A DNA stretch of 64,000 nucleotides from Nageia nagi. Lineage: Eukaryota > Pinophyta. The stretch's first letter is position 1. Every line of letters starts with the position of its first letter. The translations under genes and the position numbers were made by a program. The stretch is from contig JBITNC010000001.1 of the NCBI GenBank assembly GCA_050084985.1, positions 154,504,001 through 154,568,000 on the forward strand. Reading direction: 5' to 3'. Below the pieces are notes generated by a model that had not been told where the DNA came from, searched no databases, and worked only from the letters and a program-made list of their open reading frames with translations. Below, one piece after another: positions 1-10,359 of the stretch.

Positions 1-161
1 CAGCCAAAGATGAGCTTAAGGGAAAGTTTGAGCCAAATTGGGTTGGACTATACCTTATTACAGAAGTATTTGGTAGAGGTGCTTACAGGTTGTCTACATT
101 GGATGGGAAGATTCTCAAGAATCCCATCAATGCTAGGCATTTGAAGAAGTATTACATCTAG
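1..161 (+). pseudogene. gypsy polyprotein C-terminus (post-integrase region)
   Basis: Frame 2 reads as the usual end of a plant gypsy pol: a KGKFEPNWVGLY stretch, then a GAYRLSTLDG turn, ending NARHLKKYY and a stop near 161. In the family this segment follows the integrase core and gives the protein's tail. It has no stops over the visible part, but the rest is outside the window, so activity cannot be judged. Confidence 0.8.
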
Positions 162-356
162 GTGGCCTGTGGTTCGATGCATGCGTCTGGGTCATAGCAA
201 AGTATACTAAAGGAATGATCATACAAGCAGATGTCATGGAGCCAAATTAGAGAGTTAGTTTGAAGTCAGAAGAGGAGCACCCGTGCTCCATATCCATGAG
301 AAGTAGGCCACCTACGGTCCTATCTTTAAGGTAGAAGTGGCTAGTTTGAAGATCCT

Positions 357-545
357 TTATGCCTCTTGGTGGAGTTCCAGCTCCCAGATTGGTTAGATTT
401 ATCAGTTTGGTTAGATTTATCAGATTATCAGTAGTTTATCATATGCCTCTTGGTAGAGTTTTAGCTCCACATTGCATGCCCCTTGGCAGAGTATTAGCTC
501 CATATCAATTACCATGCCTCTTGGCAGGGAGTCCAGCTCCCACAG
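357..545 (+). repeat. degenerate tandem motif in element H 3' tail
   Basis: Four spaced copies of a motif of about 26 bases, atgcctcttgg followed by a variant of agagtt and agctcc, start near 359, 443, 476 and 513. Translated they give a recurring MPLGRVLAP-like peptide, but the unit spacing is irregular and there is no supporting gene context. It is best read as a tandem repeat in the untranslated tail between pol and the 3' LTR. Confidence 0.7.
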
Positions 546-966
546 AATCATCGGACTGAACCATCAATGATAGGATATGGTTGTACTCCACACAAAAAAT
601 ATATATATAATATCCAAAATGTCAAAAATATGGGTAATTGTCATCTATGACGTCTTGGTAGATGGCTATGGACCCTCGAGCTATCTTTTCTTTTTGCAGG
701 ATATCATTGGAGCCTAGCAATATCAACTAGGGGCAACATGGCGAATATCACATAAGGGGGTTTCTTAACCCATATCTCTTATCATTATGTTGTTTAGCTT
801 TCTCAAGTTTATCATAGTTCAGTATCAAAATTAGATTGATTAGTGTTGGTATTATGATTATCAATGCTTATCAATATTTGATTGGCAATGGCATCTTAAG
901 TATACTTTGAATGAAAAATCTTAATGCACCTAGTGATTTGTGCTTTATCATTCAAAGTGGGGCATC
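546..966 (+). other. element H non-coding tail and polypurine tract
   Basis: This stretch of about 420 bp between the short repeats and the LTR has no coding signal that I can see. It ends in a purine-rich run, aaagtggggcatc (about 954-966), directly before the LTR TG. In LTR retrotransposons this position is the plus-strand priming site, which helps fix the LTR start and orientation. Confidence 0.65.
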
Positions 967-1839
967 TGTTAACACATAAAATTTGATTTATGTATTTGTT
1001 AATACATTATAAAATAGTTGCCTGCACTTATAATCAGTTATTAATGTTATCTTAGATTTCATTAATATATATCATTATTTACTATGTTTCTCTTGCTTAT
1101 GTAGGTACATGCCGACTTAAGGAGTGTGTCATATTATCTACTACCTATATAAATAAGGGATCCCATAGTAAGTCCATCATCAAGGATACACATGATCCCA
1201 TGTATGGTCTTGATAATGGCAATCATATTGTAAGGTGTCTCTTGACATCACCTGTCAAGCTTGATTTTGTGTATCCCCTTCTTGCGATCATTCTGAAGAA
1301 CTGAGAGACCTATCTGATAATCATACTACGATCATCTTGAGATTTTAGTGGGGGTGTAGACTCATTAGAGATGGATCATAGCCTATCAAAGGTCACTGGT
1401 GCTCCTCTATGGACAAATATAGACTGTTGGTATTCCTATCTAGTGTGATGAACACCACCCACGGCCTTCTTCTGTGACTTTTTAGCTTCATGATTTCAGG
1501 TGTGGACAATGTTGGATCCCAGGATTTCGTCATCGGCTTCGTTTCGAACATGCTCTGTGAAGTGGGTATATAACTTCAATATTGATAGGTGGTGCTATTT
1601 TATGCCTATTTTATCATACATATATTTTGCATTTACTTGTTACATATTTATCAATGAACTTGAATTTATCAAGCAAATTTTGAGTTTTATCAATTTGTCA
1701 AAATACTTGTTGTTATCTTTCATTATTCTATGCATAAATTGCTATCCGTAGCTCGAGTTACAAGTACATTCGAGTGTGTGAATGTTTTCCTTTATTAATC
1801 ATTTATTTGCATGCTTGAAAATTTTTTTACTTGTAAACA
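967..1839 (+). mobile_element. 3' LTR of gypsy element H (873 bp)
   Basis: It starts TGTTAACACATAAAA after a polypurine tract and ends TTGTAAACA. Its middle part aligns well with the reverse complement of 2,565-3,369, including taggtacatgc, a cacatgatccca block and aggtgtctcttgacat. A minus-strand gag reading begins directly after 1,839, which fixes the right boundary. The 83-residue open frame inside it (1,500-1,751) has no recognisable domain and is treated as chance. Confidence 0.8.
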
Positions 1840-2472
1840 TACCTCTTTTTCTATGAGCTTTGTTTTGATTTGTTGCCATGTCTTCTTGAATCATACAACA
1901 AATTTTTCAATATTTTCATTACTGCCTTGCCTCATAGCACATAGATCCAACACCATGACTTAATGCTTGATATTATGTTTATATTATTTTAGAAATAAGT
2001 TGATCAATTCTTGAAATGAGGCAACTCACCTTTTAGGTAGAGAATAGAACCATTCACAAGCCTCTCCATCCAAACTATGAGGAAAGAATTTTACTTGTAA
2101 TATTTAATCCACATTGATTTTGAGCTCACATTCATCTTTAAATCCTTACAAATGTCTCCTGGGATCCCCCTCCCTACTAAACTTACAAAACTTGAGATCT
2201 TTATAATTTGGTGGTGGCATGCATAAATGAATCTCATCACATAGAGGGCTACCAAACTCATTTGAATTATCTAGCTAAATTGAACCTCTTATTAGTTGAT
2301 TAATCTATCTTTGCATACCCTCAATAGTATCCTGAATGTTATCATTGTTACTTCCATCATCATGGTTGGCTCCTTCATTAGATGCTTTTGGTCCATCATG
2401 CTGAATATCTCCCAAGAGCTCATCAAGATCTCTTCTTAAAGGACTTTGCAAGAATACTCTTAACTGATCCAT
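1840..2472 (-). pseudogene. gypsy gag fragment (element B)
   Basis: Starts MDQLRVFLQSPLRRDLDEL and continues through PPPNYKDLKFCKFSREGDP to GEACEWFYSLPKR and SFQELINLF. The W-x-x-x-LP followed by SFQELxxLF pattern is characteristic of the Ty3-type retrotransposon gag (capsid) family. Several stop codons interrupt the frame, so it is not functional. It is truncated by the H insertion, and the reading continues up to the LTR junction (about 1,840). Confidence 0.75.
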
Positions 2473-2545
2473 GTCTAAAATAACTCACAAAATCACTTAT
2501 TAATCCTAACTAAAACCCTAGGGTTTTAGCATAACTACTTATGAT

Positions 2546-2564
2546 TCACGTTGGGTTTACCAAA
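2546..2564 (-). other. primer-binding-like site of element B
   Basis: Directly after the LTR end (AAACA, minus strand), the sequence TTTGGTAAACCCAACG occupies the place of the tRNA primer-binding site. It resembles the TTTTGGTGAACCC found at the same place in element E (about 20,498). The cognate tRNA was not assigned. Confidence 0.5.
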
Positions 2565-3369
2565 TGTTTATAAATAAAAGTTGTATTTAAGAATGCAAAT
2601 AAATGAATATATACAGTCCCAAAAGATACATATATCTATTTGTAAATTCTGAGTTAATGGATAATAATTTATAATAAGACAAGCTGATATAGAAGATAAT
2701 GAATAACTAGAATTGAAACGACATTACCAAACAAGATTGAGTTTGTGTACTTACCTCATGGAACATACCTGATATGGATGAATGAAAGATGGTGATAAAG
2801 CCTCAATAACTAATGAAGTTTGCACCCAAATTCATGGAGCAAGATGATCCAAAAAGAGAGTCACAAGCAATCTATTTTGAGCTTCGAAGGAGCATTGGTG
2901 GTTTGCTTTCATCTACAGAGGAGTATTGATAGTATTTGTTAGACTATAGTCCATTTTGAACTAATTCTATGCCTCCACACATACTCTTGATGGTCTCAAT
3001 TTGATATTCAGATAAGCTTATAATTATCAGGATGCTTGCATAAGGAAGTACACAAACTTAGCCTTGAATGGTAGTGTCAAGAGACACCTAAAAGATTGCC
3101 ATCATCAAGACTAGATATGGGATCATGTATCTCCTTGATGTGGACTTACTATTAGATCCTTATTTATAATATGACCTACTCCTTAGGTCAGCATGTGTAC
3201 CTACATAAATAGGGTTAGTCCACAATACATAACAATATTCAAGACAATTATTGATATTATGATTATATTCAAGATAAACATTGATATCACTAAATTAAAT
3301 ATTCTAGGTGTGTATTAGTGCAACCAAATATATTTATTTAAATGCATAAATAAATTTTATGCGATAACA
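2565..3369 (-). mobile_element. 5' LTR of gypsy element B (805 bp)
   Basis: Reads TGTTATCGC at 3,369 and ends AAACA at 2,565 on the minus strand. It shares its core with the plus-strand LTR at 967-1,839. The differences are many, so the two copies come from separate old insertions of the same family rather than from one element. Confidence 0.78.
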
Positions 3370-3632
3370 AATATAAATTCAAAATGAATCACAAGCTTCT
3401 TCAAAGGGGCTACCTCCTATTTCTCTCTAAACAATATAATTTTCAAGATGCTTACAAATGACTTTACCATAAGTATTTATAATCCATCTACCCTAACCCT
3501 AATTTAGCCTCTCCATACAAAATGGTGCTTCACCTTACAAATATGTTGGCCCTTAATATTTAACAAAAGCCTAAAGTTTAATTAAATAAGCCACTATAGC
3601 CTAATTAAATGTTAGGATGTAGGATCCTAACA
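3370..3632 (-). mobile_element. 3' LTR of element A, truncated
   Basis: Aligns to about 8,590-8,856 through shared blocks such as cttacaaatgactt, ccctaaccctaattta, atatgttggcccttaatat and the terminal ttaggatgtaggatcctaaca. The minus-strand start TGTTAGGATCC at 3,632 is preceded by the purine run aagggggatggca. The distal end is cut by element B. Confidence 0.85.
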
Positions 3633-3650
3633 TGCCATCCCCCTTAGGAA
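3633..3650 (-). other. polypurine tract of element A
   Basis: Minus-strand CCTAAGGGGGATGGCA lies immediately before the 3' LTR TG. This is the expected position and composition for plus-strand priming. Confidence 0.7.
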
Positions 3651-6600
3651 CAACTTTATCTTCAAAGCTAAAAATTAGGGAATTACTATTGCAGCTAGTG
3701 GAGAGTCTACCATGTTGCATCTTTAGGAGGTAAGTCATGCCATTGGATTAGAAATTCATTAATCATGCAATTGTAGAGCTAGCATGTGCGATGATCTAGG
3801 AAGTTCTTAGGTTCAACCAGGATTGAGCCTTAGTGAATTTTGGTAATTCAATTTGAATGATGGTTTGGAAGCCCAATAATTGCTTCAAGCATGAGACATG
3901 AAAAATAGGGTGAATATTTGATGATGGCAAAAGTGCCAACTTGTATGCTACAAGGCCAATACATTGGAGTATCTTATCACCTTCTTGGAATTTTTACTAG
4001 ATACTCTAATATCACCTTCAACCTTATAATATACTTCAACATCTAGTGATATGGTTGAAGCCTTAAGAAAACCATATCACTTTCTTGGAATTTTTGCTAG
4101 ATCTACTATTGATTAGCTTGCTATTTCATCCAGTTTTGAGCCATTTTAATATTTTCCTAAAGGATGTAAACTCTCTCCTCGATTGGACAAGGTGATGTTG
4201 ACTGTTTGAACTAGGGTGCTTCTTGAGATATAGATATGAATGTGGGAAAGGGTTAACAATACAGGGATTCAAATGGAGTCATATTTATGGATGTGTGATA
4301 AGAAGTGTTACACCACCATTTGACTAAGGGAATCCATTTGACCCAATGGAATGGTTGGGTGGATGTAAAGTAATAAAGATATATTTCCAAGAATTTATTG
4401 ACAATCTATGTCTAACCATTTATTTAAGGGTGATATGTTGAGGTCATATTGATTTCAGTGCCCTAAAGATTGAAGAAATCTACCAAACTTTTTTGGTAAA
4501 TTTTGGTTCCCAATCACTAACAATGGTAGCATGCATACCATGGAGTTTGAAGATGTTATCAAGAAATGATTACATTATATTCATAGCTTTATGGGGATGT
4601 GCCAATGGACAAAAATACACATATTTAGAGATTCAATCCACCACTACCAAGATAAATACTTTACCATAGGATTTGGGAAGGCCTTCAATGAAATCCATGG
4701 AAATATCTATCCAAGTGCTCTTTAGGATGGGTAAAGGCTGAAGTAGTCTTGGGATCCCCACTATCTTGCCTTTTTGATGCTTACAAACATCACATTTTGA
4801 TACAAATTTCTTAATATCTTATTTCATAATTGGCTAATAGAAGGAAAGAAGCATAATCAATAGGTTTTCAAAAATCCAAAGTGTCTAGTTGTTGGTGTCA
4901 CTTGTTACTCCTAGAGTATCTATTCTTGACATGTAGAATTTATAGGCAAGGAAACATGACCTTTGAATCTTAGAATTACATCAACCCAAGAAAAGAGGGG
5001 ATTACTAGTTGGGTCAGTTTGCAACTATTGGATTATTATTTGTGAGACACTATCTTGAATCCATTCTTGTTTGACATGATCAAGCCATTGAGTAACAAGG
5101 GAGGAAAGAGCGTACAATGCCATGGGTTCTTCGAATTTATGAGATAGGGAATCGAACACCACATTCTCACTACCTTTTATGTACATAATTTCATAGTCAT
5201 ATCCCAAAAGTTTCAAAATCCATTTTTATTTTTTGAGGGTGGAGATGCATTATTCCAAGAAGCATTTCAAGATGTGATGATCTATTCAAATTATGAAATG
5301 ATGACTGATGAGGTAGAGCCTCCAATGTTGAATGATATGGATGATTGTCAACATTCCTTTTTCATAAGTAGATTTGACTAGATTCCACCTTGAAAGAGCC
5401 TTTCTTGTAAATGCTAAGGGTAATCCTTCCTACATCAATACAACTCAAAGTCCTACCATTAAGGTGTCACTTTCAATGATGAAAGTTTTAGAGAAGTATG
5501 GCATAGCCAGTACTAGGGTTGAGCACATGGTGGCCTTCAATTGATGAAAGGGTTCTTTGGTAGTTGCTAACCAAATGAAAGCATTCTTTTTCAATAGAAC
5601 GATAAGGGGAGCTACAATTTTATCATAATCCTTCACAAATTTATGATAATATCCTATTAATCCTAGAAAATCTTGTAGACCTTTCAATGATTTGGGTAGG
5701 GCCCAAGTATTCATATCCTTAATCTTGATGGGGTCCACCTTAACACCTTCCTCTAAGATGATATGTCCAAGGTACTTAAGCTCTTGATGACCAAAAGAAC
5801 ATTTAGAGCACTTAGTATATAATTAGTTGTCCTAGAGAAGTTGTAGTGTTTGGTCTAGGTGGGCCAAGTGGTCCTCCGAATTTTTTCTATAGATCAAAAT
5901 ATTATCAAAGAAAACTAAAACAAATTTGTGAAGAAGAGGGAAGAATACATGGTTCATCAAACTTTGAAATGTAGATGGTGCATTGATCAAGCCAAATGGC
6001 ATTACAAAGAACTCATAATGGCCTTCATGAGTGTGGGAAACTATTTTAAGAATGTGCTCTTCATGTAATCAAATTAGATGATATCCTGATTGAAGGTCTA
6101 ATTTGGAGAAGCATTTTGCACCATGGAGTTCATTTAGCAATTCATCTATGACAGGGATGGGAAGCTTGTACTTAATAGCAATTTTGTCTAAGGCTCATAA
6201 ATTGATGCACATTCACCAAGATCCATATTTATTTTACAACACTAGAACCAAAGAGGAGTAGGGACTCACGTTGGGACAAATGATTTAGGCTTGAAACATA
6301 TCATTGACCAACTTTTCTATTTCATCCTTCTACAATTAAGGATAACAGTATGACTAAATGTTGGGTGGTTGACTTCTTGGAATCAATTGAATTGCATGGT
6401 CATGAGGGTAGTTGGGGGGAAATTCATTAGGTTCTTCAAAAATATTGGCATGTGGAGTGAGCACTTGTTATAGCTCTTGTACTTTAGGTAATTCTTGTAT
6501 GGTTGGTTGGAGTGCAAAGAGTTGTCCCACAACTCCTTTAGCTTCTTTCTTCAATAATTTCTCCATAGGATGAGAACTAATTATTTTGGACTATCCTACT

Positions 6601-7000
6601 TGAATTCCTTTGAGAATGTATTTATGGTCATCAACCTTAAATTGCATCTAAAGCTCTCAAAAATCCCAAAGAATGGTGCCTAATGTCATCAACCATTATA
6701 TATCAAGGACTATATCACACCCACCAAATGGTAAAATATACATGTCACTTTGCATATTGTAATCCCCCATACTGAGTTTGATATTTTAACACCATCCTTT
6801 GCAAGCAATTTTGCCTCCATTACTTATCATAACCTCAAAAATATTTTTTGGGTAGATGTAGGCGTGGCTCTTTTTGGCCACATTAGGATGAACAAAATAA
6901 TGAGTGCTACCTAAATCCAACAATATTATCAATCTTTGGCCCTTAAAATATCCCTTAACTTTCATATTTTGTGGAGAATTAAACCTGTAGAGTGCATTAT
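3651..7000 (-). pseudogene. gypsy pol of element A (PR, RT, RNase H, INT), decayed
   Basis: Protease: LLDLGSTHYFVHP near 6,930-6,830, matching the LDSGSTHNF active-site region with S changed to L. Reverse transcriptase: [20 protein letters not shown] (about 6,215), [28 protein letters not shown], and FFDNILIY at the YxDD position (about 5,900; second D is N). RNase H spans about 5,740-5,080 and includes GLIGYYHKFVKDY and LLGYDYEIMYIKGSENVV. Integrase: CKHQKGK and SMDFIEGLPKS near 4,790-4,650 with VFILVVVDSISKY. Multiple stops are present throughout. No intact frame longer than about 97 residues survives. Confidence 0.85.
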
Positions 7001-7109
7001 GATATATTTCAAGAATATTTTCATTGGGTTATTCTTCCTCATCTTCAACCTCTACCATTGCATCCTCAAAAGCATCATTAAAGGGTTCCTTAGGATCTTG
7101 CACATCCAA

Positions 7110-7850
7110 AACACATATAGTTTCTAGGTAGTACAATGATGATCTAATGCAAATTTCTCATCACAATTATAGCAAATTCCTTTCTTCTTCTATTCCTCCA
7201 TCTCAACATGTGTGAATCTCTTAATAAAAAATGAATGTACCAACTTTGAGCCACCTTGAGAAGGTTGTGATTTACAAGTAGAGTGCTTGGTATATTATCA
7301 TTGTGCATTGGCTCTATCCTCTACTAACTTGGCAAGTCCTATTTCCACTATCATGGTCTCTAGTTTAAACATTTTCACTTCTGCTTTAATGCTCACCTTC
7401 AATCCACTAATGAAATAATTGATAAAAAATACATCATCGAGTCCTTATGTGCGATTGGTTAATTTCTCAAATTCTATTTAATATTCTCTAACTGTAGTTG
7501 TTTGGCACAATTTGATGAGCACACTAATGAAATCTTTAAATCACTTGGGTCAAATATAATAAGGAGGTATTTGGTAAAGGCCCCAAGGATGGGGTTCCAT
7601 TTGCTTTTTGGGCCCATTAGTACCATTGAATAGCTTTACATTCAATATTAAATGAGGTTAGATTGATTTTTTGATCATCAAGAATTTGATTTAGAGAAAA
7701 ATATTGCTTAGCCCAATACACCCAACTGGTAGCATCATCACCATTAAATCTTGGGAAGTCTAGTTTAATTATTCATGGAAGAATGCAGGTTGGTTATCAT
7801 CCATATGACTTATTGAACCCTTTCCCAGTGTAGGGTTTAGATCTACATGT
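7110..7850 (-). pseudogene. gypsy gag of element A
   Basis: The minus strand shows a capsid-like IEFEKLTNRT and FISGLKVSIKAEV stretch (about 7,470-7,380), typical of plant gypsy gag, and then a zinc knuckle CYNCDEKFALDHHC near 7,180-7,130. Stops break the frame. The knuckle and its spacing support assignment to the Ty3 gag family. Confidence 0.75.
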
Positions 7851-8043
7851 ATAATTTTGTTCAATATCTTGAACCTTTTGTTCCATCTCAATATAGCCTT
7901 TATGTATTGTTTGTATTGTACTATGTATCTCTAGTAGAGAATGGGGTCCCACTTGTGTTGCTAGAGTTTCTAATTGCTTCCAAGTCTTATCTATATCTAA
8001 GGATCTTTAACTATCTACCATCTTGCTATTTCAAGAACTTCTA

Positions 8044-8224
8044 TTTTTAGAAACTAAAAAAGTGTATGGGTGCTATATATCAAAATGATCAGCACAAAAA
8101 AATAATCATAATAGGATAGGTCCCAATATGATGACTTTTAGAAATTGAAAAAGTGTATAGATGTTATATGTCAAAACAATCAGTACAAAAAATAATCACA
8201 ATGGGATATGTCCCAAAATGATAT
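8044..8224 (-). repeat. two tandem 91-bp units in element A leader
   Basis: Units at 8,044-8,134 and 8,135-8,224 share aaaaagtgtat, a tgtcaaaa-like stretch, cagyacaaaaaa, aataatca and taggtcccaa-type blocks. They are diverged but colinear. They sit between the primer-binding site and gag, in the element's untranslated leader. Confidence 0.75.
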
Positions 8225-8228
8225 TTTT

Positions 8229-8447
8229 TGGGCTTCAAGTCACTCCAACCTTTTGGGATTCAAGTCACTCCAACATTTCAAGCTCAGTCACACTAACCTT
8301 TCAGGTTACAAGTCACTCCAACCTTTTAGGTTCAACTCACTTTGATTTTTGAGTTTCCATTCACTCTAATCTTTTGGGTTTAAGTTGCTCCAATATCCTT
8401 AAGTTTCAAGTTGTTCCAATCTCCTCAAGTTTCAATTCACTTTGACC
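8229..8447 (-). repeat. minisatellite of about 25-30 bp units in element A leader
   Basis: About seven or eight imperfect copies of a unit close to ttcaagtcactccaaccttttgggt on the plus strand. Examples begin near 8,236, 8,260, 8,309, 8,352 and 8,380. Copies have drifted, mainly at cactcc and gttcc positions. Such leader repeats occur in some plant gypsy elements; their role is unknown. Confidence 0.75.
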
Positions 8448-8470
8448 TTTCCCACAAATGCCAAAATCGA

Positions 8471-8485
8471 TGCTTTGATACTAGA
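8471..8485 (-). other. primer-binding site of element A
   Basis: Three bases after the 5' LTR end, the minus strand reads TAGTATCAAAGC. This is close to TGGTATCAGAGC, the usual site complementary to the 3' end of initiator methionine tRNA, with one change in the leading TGG. Confidence 0.7.
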
Positions 8486-8856
8486 TGTTAGGAACTTGGA
8501 AGTTCCAAGAAGATATTCACATAGAATATAGAAAGTTCAAACTTTAATAAGCATTCAATCTCACAATGGAATAGAATAACAACATATTGATATAATATAA
8601 ATCCAAAATGAATCGTGGGCCTCTTCAAGGAGGCTACCTCATATTCCTCTCTAAATAATATATTTTTCAAGATGCTTACAAATGACTTCACCAGAAGTAT
8701 TTATAATCTACCTACCCTAACCCTAATTTAGCTACTCCATACAAAATAGCGGTTCACCTGTCAAATATGTTGGCCCTTAATATTTAAAAAAAGCCTATAG
8801 TCTAATTACATAAACTACTATAGCCTACGTAATTGTTAGGATGTAGGATCCTAACA
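8486..8856 (-). mobile_element. 5' LTR of element A (371 bp)
   Basis: Begins TGTTAGGATCC (8,856) and ends CCTAACA (8,486) on the minus strand. It starts with a 23-bp perfect palindromic hairpin (8,834-8,856) that is conserved in the 3' LTR. Near its other end is a second inverted repeat, ggaacttggaagttcc. The next base outside (8,857) falls inside element C's LTR. Confidence 0.87.
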
Positions 8857-9220
8857 TAAATATATGAGGAGACATTGGAGACTATAGAGAGGTTGTAGAA
8901 GATATCATGAAGTTAATAGTAGGATATATTTATTATAGAATTTGTATATATCTTCTTAAAATATTGAGCTTGTATTTCTCTTTTGACCTAATCTAAGATC
9001 AAACAAGTTGGACTAGCCCAAATTAGGTAAACTAGGGTAAAACTTTGTTTCTTTATGTTATGGATGTGATTTACATGCATTTATTATTGATATCTGTATA
9101 TTATTTAGTAATATTGATATTTTTAATCATAAGGGCATATTAAAAAGGTATAAAAGGTTAAGATAATAAATCTATATTTTATAATCTCAAATATTATAGC
9201 TTACAAATATTTACATATCA
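8857..9220 (+). mobile_element. 5' LTR of element C, 3' portion
   Basis: Matches 14,595-14,966 through gagactatagag, gttgtaga, aagatcaaacaag, ctagggtaaaact, tggatgtgattt and aaaggtataaaaggttaagata. It ends acatatca two bases before TGGTATTAGAG. Confidence 0.85.
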
Positions 9221-9222
9221 CA

Positions 9223-9233
9223 TGGTATTAGAG
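9223..9233 (+). other. primer-binding site of element C
   Basis: TGGTATTAGAG differs by one base from TGGTATCAGAG, the common initiator-methionine tRNA complement, and sits two bases after the LTR end. Confidence 0.75.
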
Positions 9234-9329
9234 ATGAATTAACAAGTTATTTATTAAGGGCTTGTGAATGCAGGTAGAAGATCTCAAAGATTTAAGTTAT
9301 AAGTTTTGACAAATATGTATATTATAAGG

Positions 9330-10290
9330 ATAAATAAAATGACAAATTCCATGGAGATATTGGATGAATATCAAGCTTATATTTCAAAGTCCAAGATAGA
9401 ATTCTAGAGAAGATTTCCTACAATGGAAAAGAACATGATTTGACTTATGGATATGATGCAAATATAGTATGTAGGGGAAGAGGAAACAAGAAACCTAAGG
9501 AATAAATAAATAAAACTAAATCCAACCAATCTTCAACTTCATCATTTCCCATAGTACCTTTCAAGGTGGAGGTAAAAGTGGAAATTCTAGACTTTAGTGG
9601 AAAAGTTGATGCAAATAAGTTGAACTAATGGTTAAAGCAATTAGAGGTATATTTTAAAATTCAAGGTGTTGTTGAGGATGTTTAGAAAGTTCCTTTTGCA
9701 AGACTTAAAATGAGTGGTTATTCTTTGATTTTATGGGAAATCCATGTAGAATCCCTTCAACATAAAAATCAACCACTATTTATTCTTGGGATGAATTTAA
9801 GAACTTAGAGATTAGTTCTATCCTTTGGATCATCATAACAAATAATTGATTAAATGGAAATTATTATAAAATAAAAAGGATAATTTGTTCAAGAATACAC
9901 TACAAAATTTAGGAAACAAGCTACTTTACTTAGGATTCCTCTTAAATATCCTTTAGTGTTGATGAAATACATAAGATGATTATATAGTCATGTGCAAAAG
10001 ACTATACTATTATTTAATCTTACTAATCTTGATCAAGTGAGTGTATAGGCTCAATATTTGGAATAGGATGGGAAACAAAAATAGTTGTGTGAGAACTTTA
10101 GGTATAATAAAAATAAAAAGGGTCAATAAGAAAAATAAAAATCTTAAGAAAAGGGCAATAGTAAGAAGAAATAGAAAAAGACTACTAATACTACATATAA
10201 TAAACTTGATAAAGATCATTGTTCACATTGTGGAATAGATGGTCATATTGAAGAGAAATGTTAGAAAGTACATCTGGAATTAAATAAGTG
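9330..10290 (+). pseudogene. gypsy gag of element C
   Basis: Frames in this stretch give gag-like segments: a capsid-type region near 9,590-9,830 and, near 10,215-10,255, a zinc knuckle CSHCGIDGHIEEKC. The CCHC spacing (C-x2-C-x4-H-x4-C) is exact for a retroviral-type nucleocapsid knuckle. A stop follows directly. Lysine- and asparagine-rich residues precede the knuckle. Several stops upstream show decay. Confidence 0.7.
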
Positions 10291-10359
10291 AAAATAAAAG
10301 AAATAGGAAAACAAGAATTCAATGGTCAAGAAATGTGAAGAAATTTAAAAAAAAATGAT

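Larger units (their letters stand above)
1..1839 (+). mobile_element. Ty3/gypsy element H, 3' part (pol end, 3' untranslated region, 3' LTR)
   Basis: The window opens inside the last part of a gypsy polyprotein and runs through a non-coding tail, a polypurine tract and a complete 3' LTR; the 5' part lies outside the window. The LTR matches, in inverted orientation, the LTR at 2,565-3,369, so both belong to one family. Immediately right of the LTR end (1,839) the sequence is the gag of the minus-strand relative B, so H appears to have inserted into B's gag. The expected 5-bp duplication would begin tacct at 1,840, but its partner is off the window. Confidence 0.8.
1840..3369 (-). mobile_element. 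Ty3/gypsy element B, 5' LTR plus partial gag
   Basis: Minus-strand relative of H: an LTR (3,369 down to 2,565), a primer-binding-like sequence, then gag from an ATG at 2,472. It is cut at 1,840 by the end of H's LTR. Its LTR start (TGTTATCGCATAAAA at 3,369) directly abuts the truncated 3' LTR of element A. B therefore seems to have inserted into A and later received H. The remainder of B should lie to the left of this window. Confidence 0.78.
3370..8856 (-). mobile_element. Ty3/gypsy element A, near full length, 3' LTR truncated
   Basis: Order on the minus strand: 5' LTR (8,856-8,486), primer-binding site, repeat-rich leader, gag with zinc knuckle, protease, reverse transcriptase, RNase H, integrase, polypurine tract, 3' LTR (3,632-3,370). 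This gag-PR-RT-RH-INT order defines Ty3/gypsy. Stops and frameshifts are scattered through gag and pol, so it is inactive. About 105-115 bp of the 3' LTR end is missing at 3,370, where element B begins. At its other end A abuts an internal position of element C's 5' LTR, so A inserted into C. Confidence 0.88.

Noticed and set aside
10010-10238. Overlapping frames on both strands rich in K/N or L/F
   Set aside because: A/T-rich gag segment of element C; the minus-strand frame is a compositional shadow.
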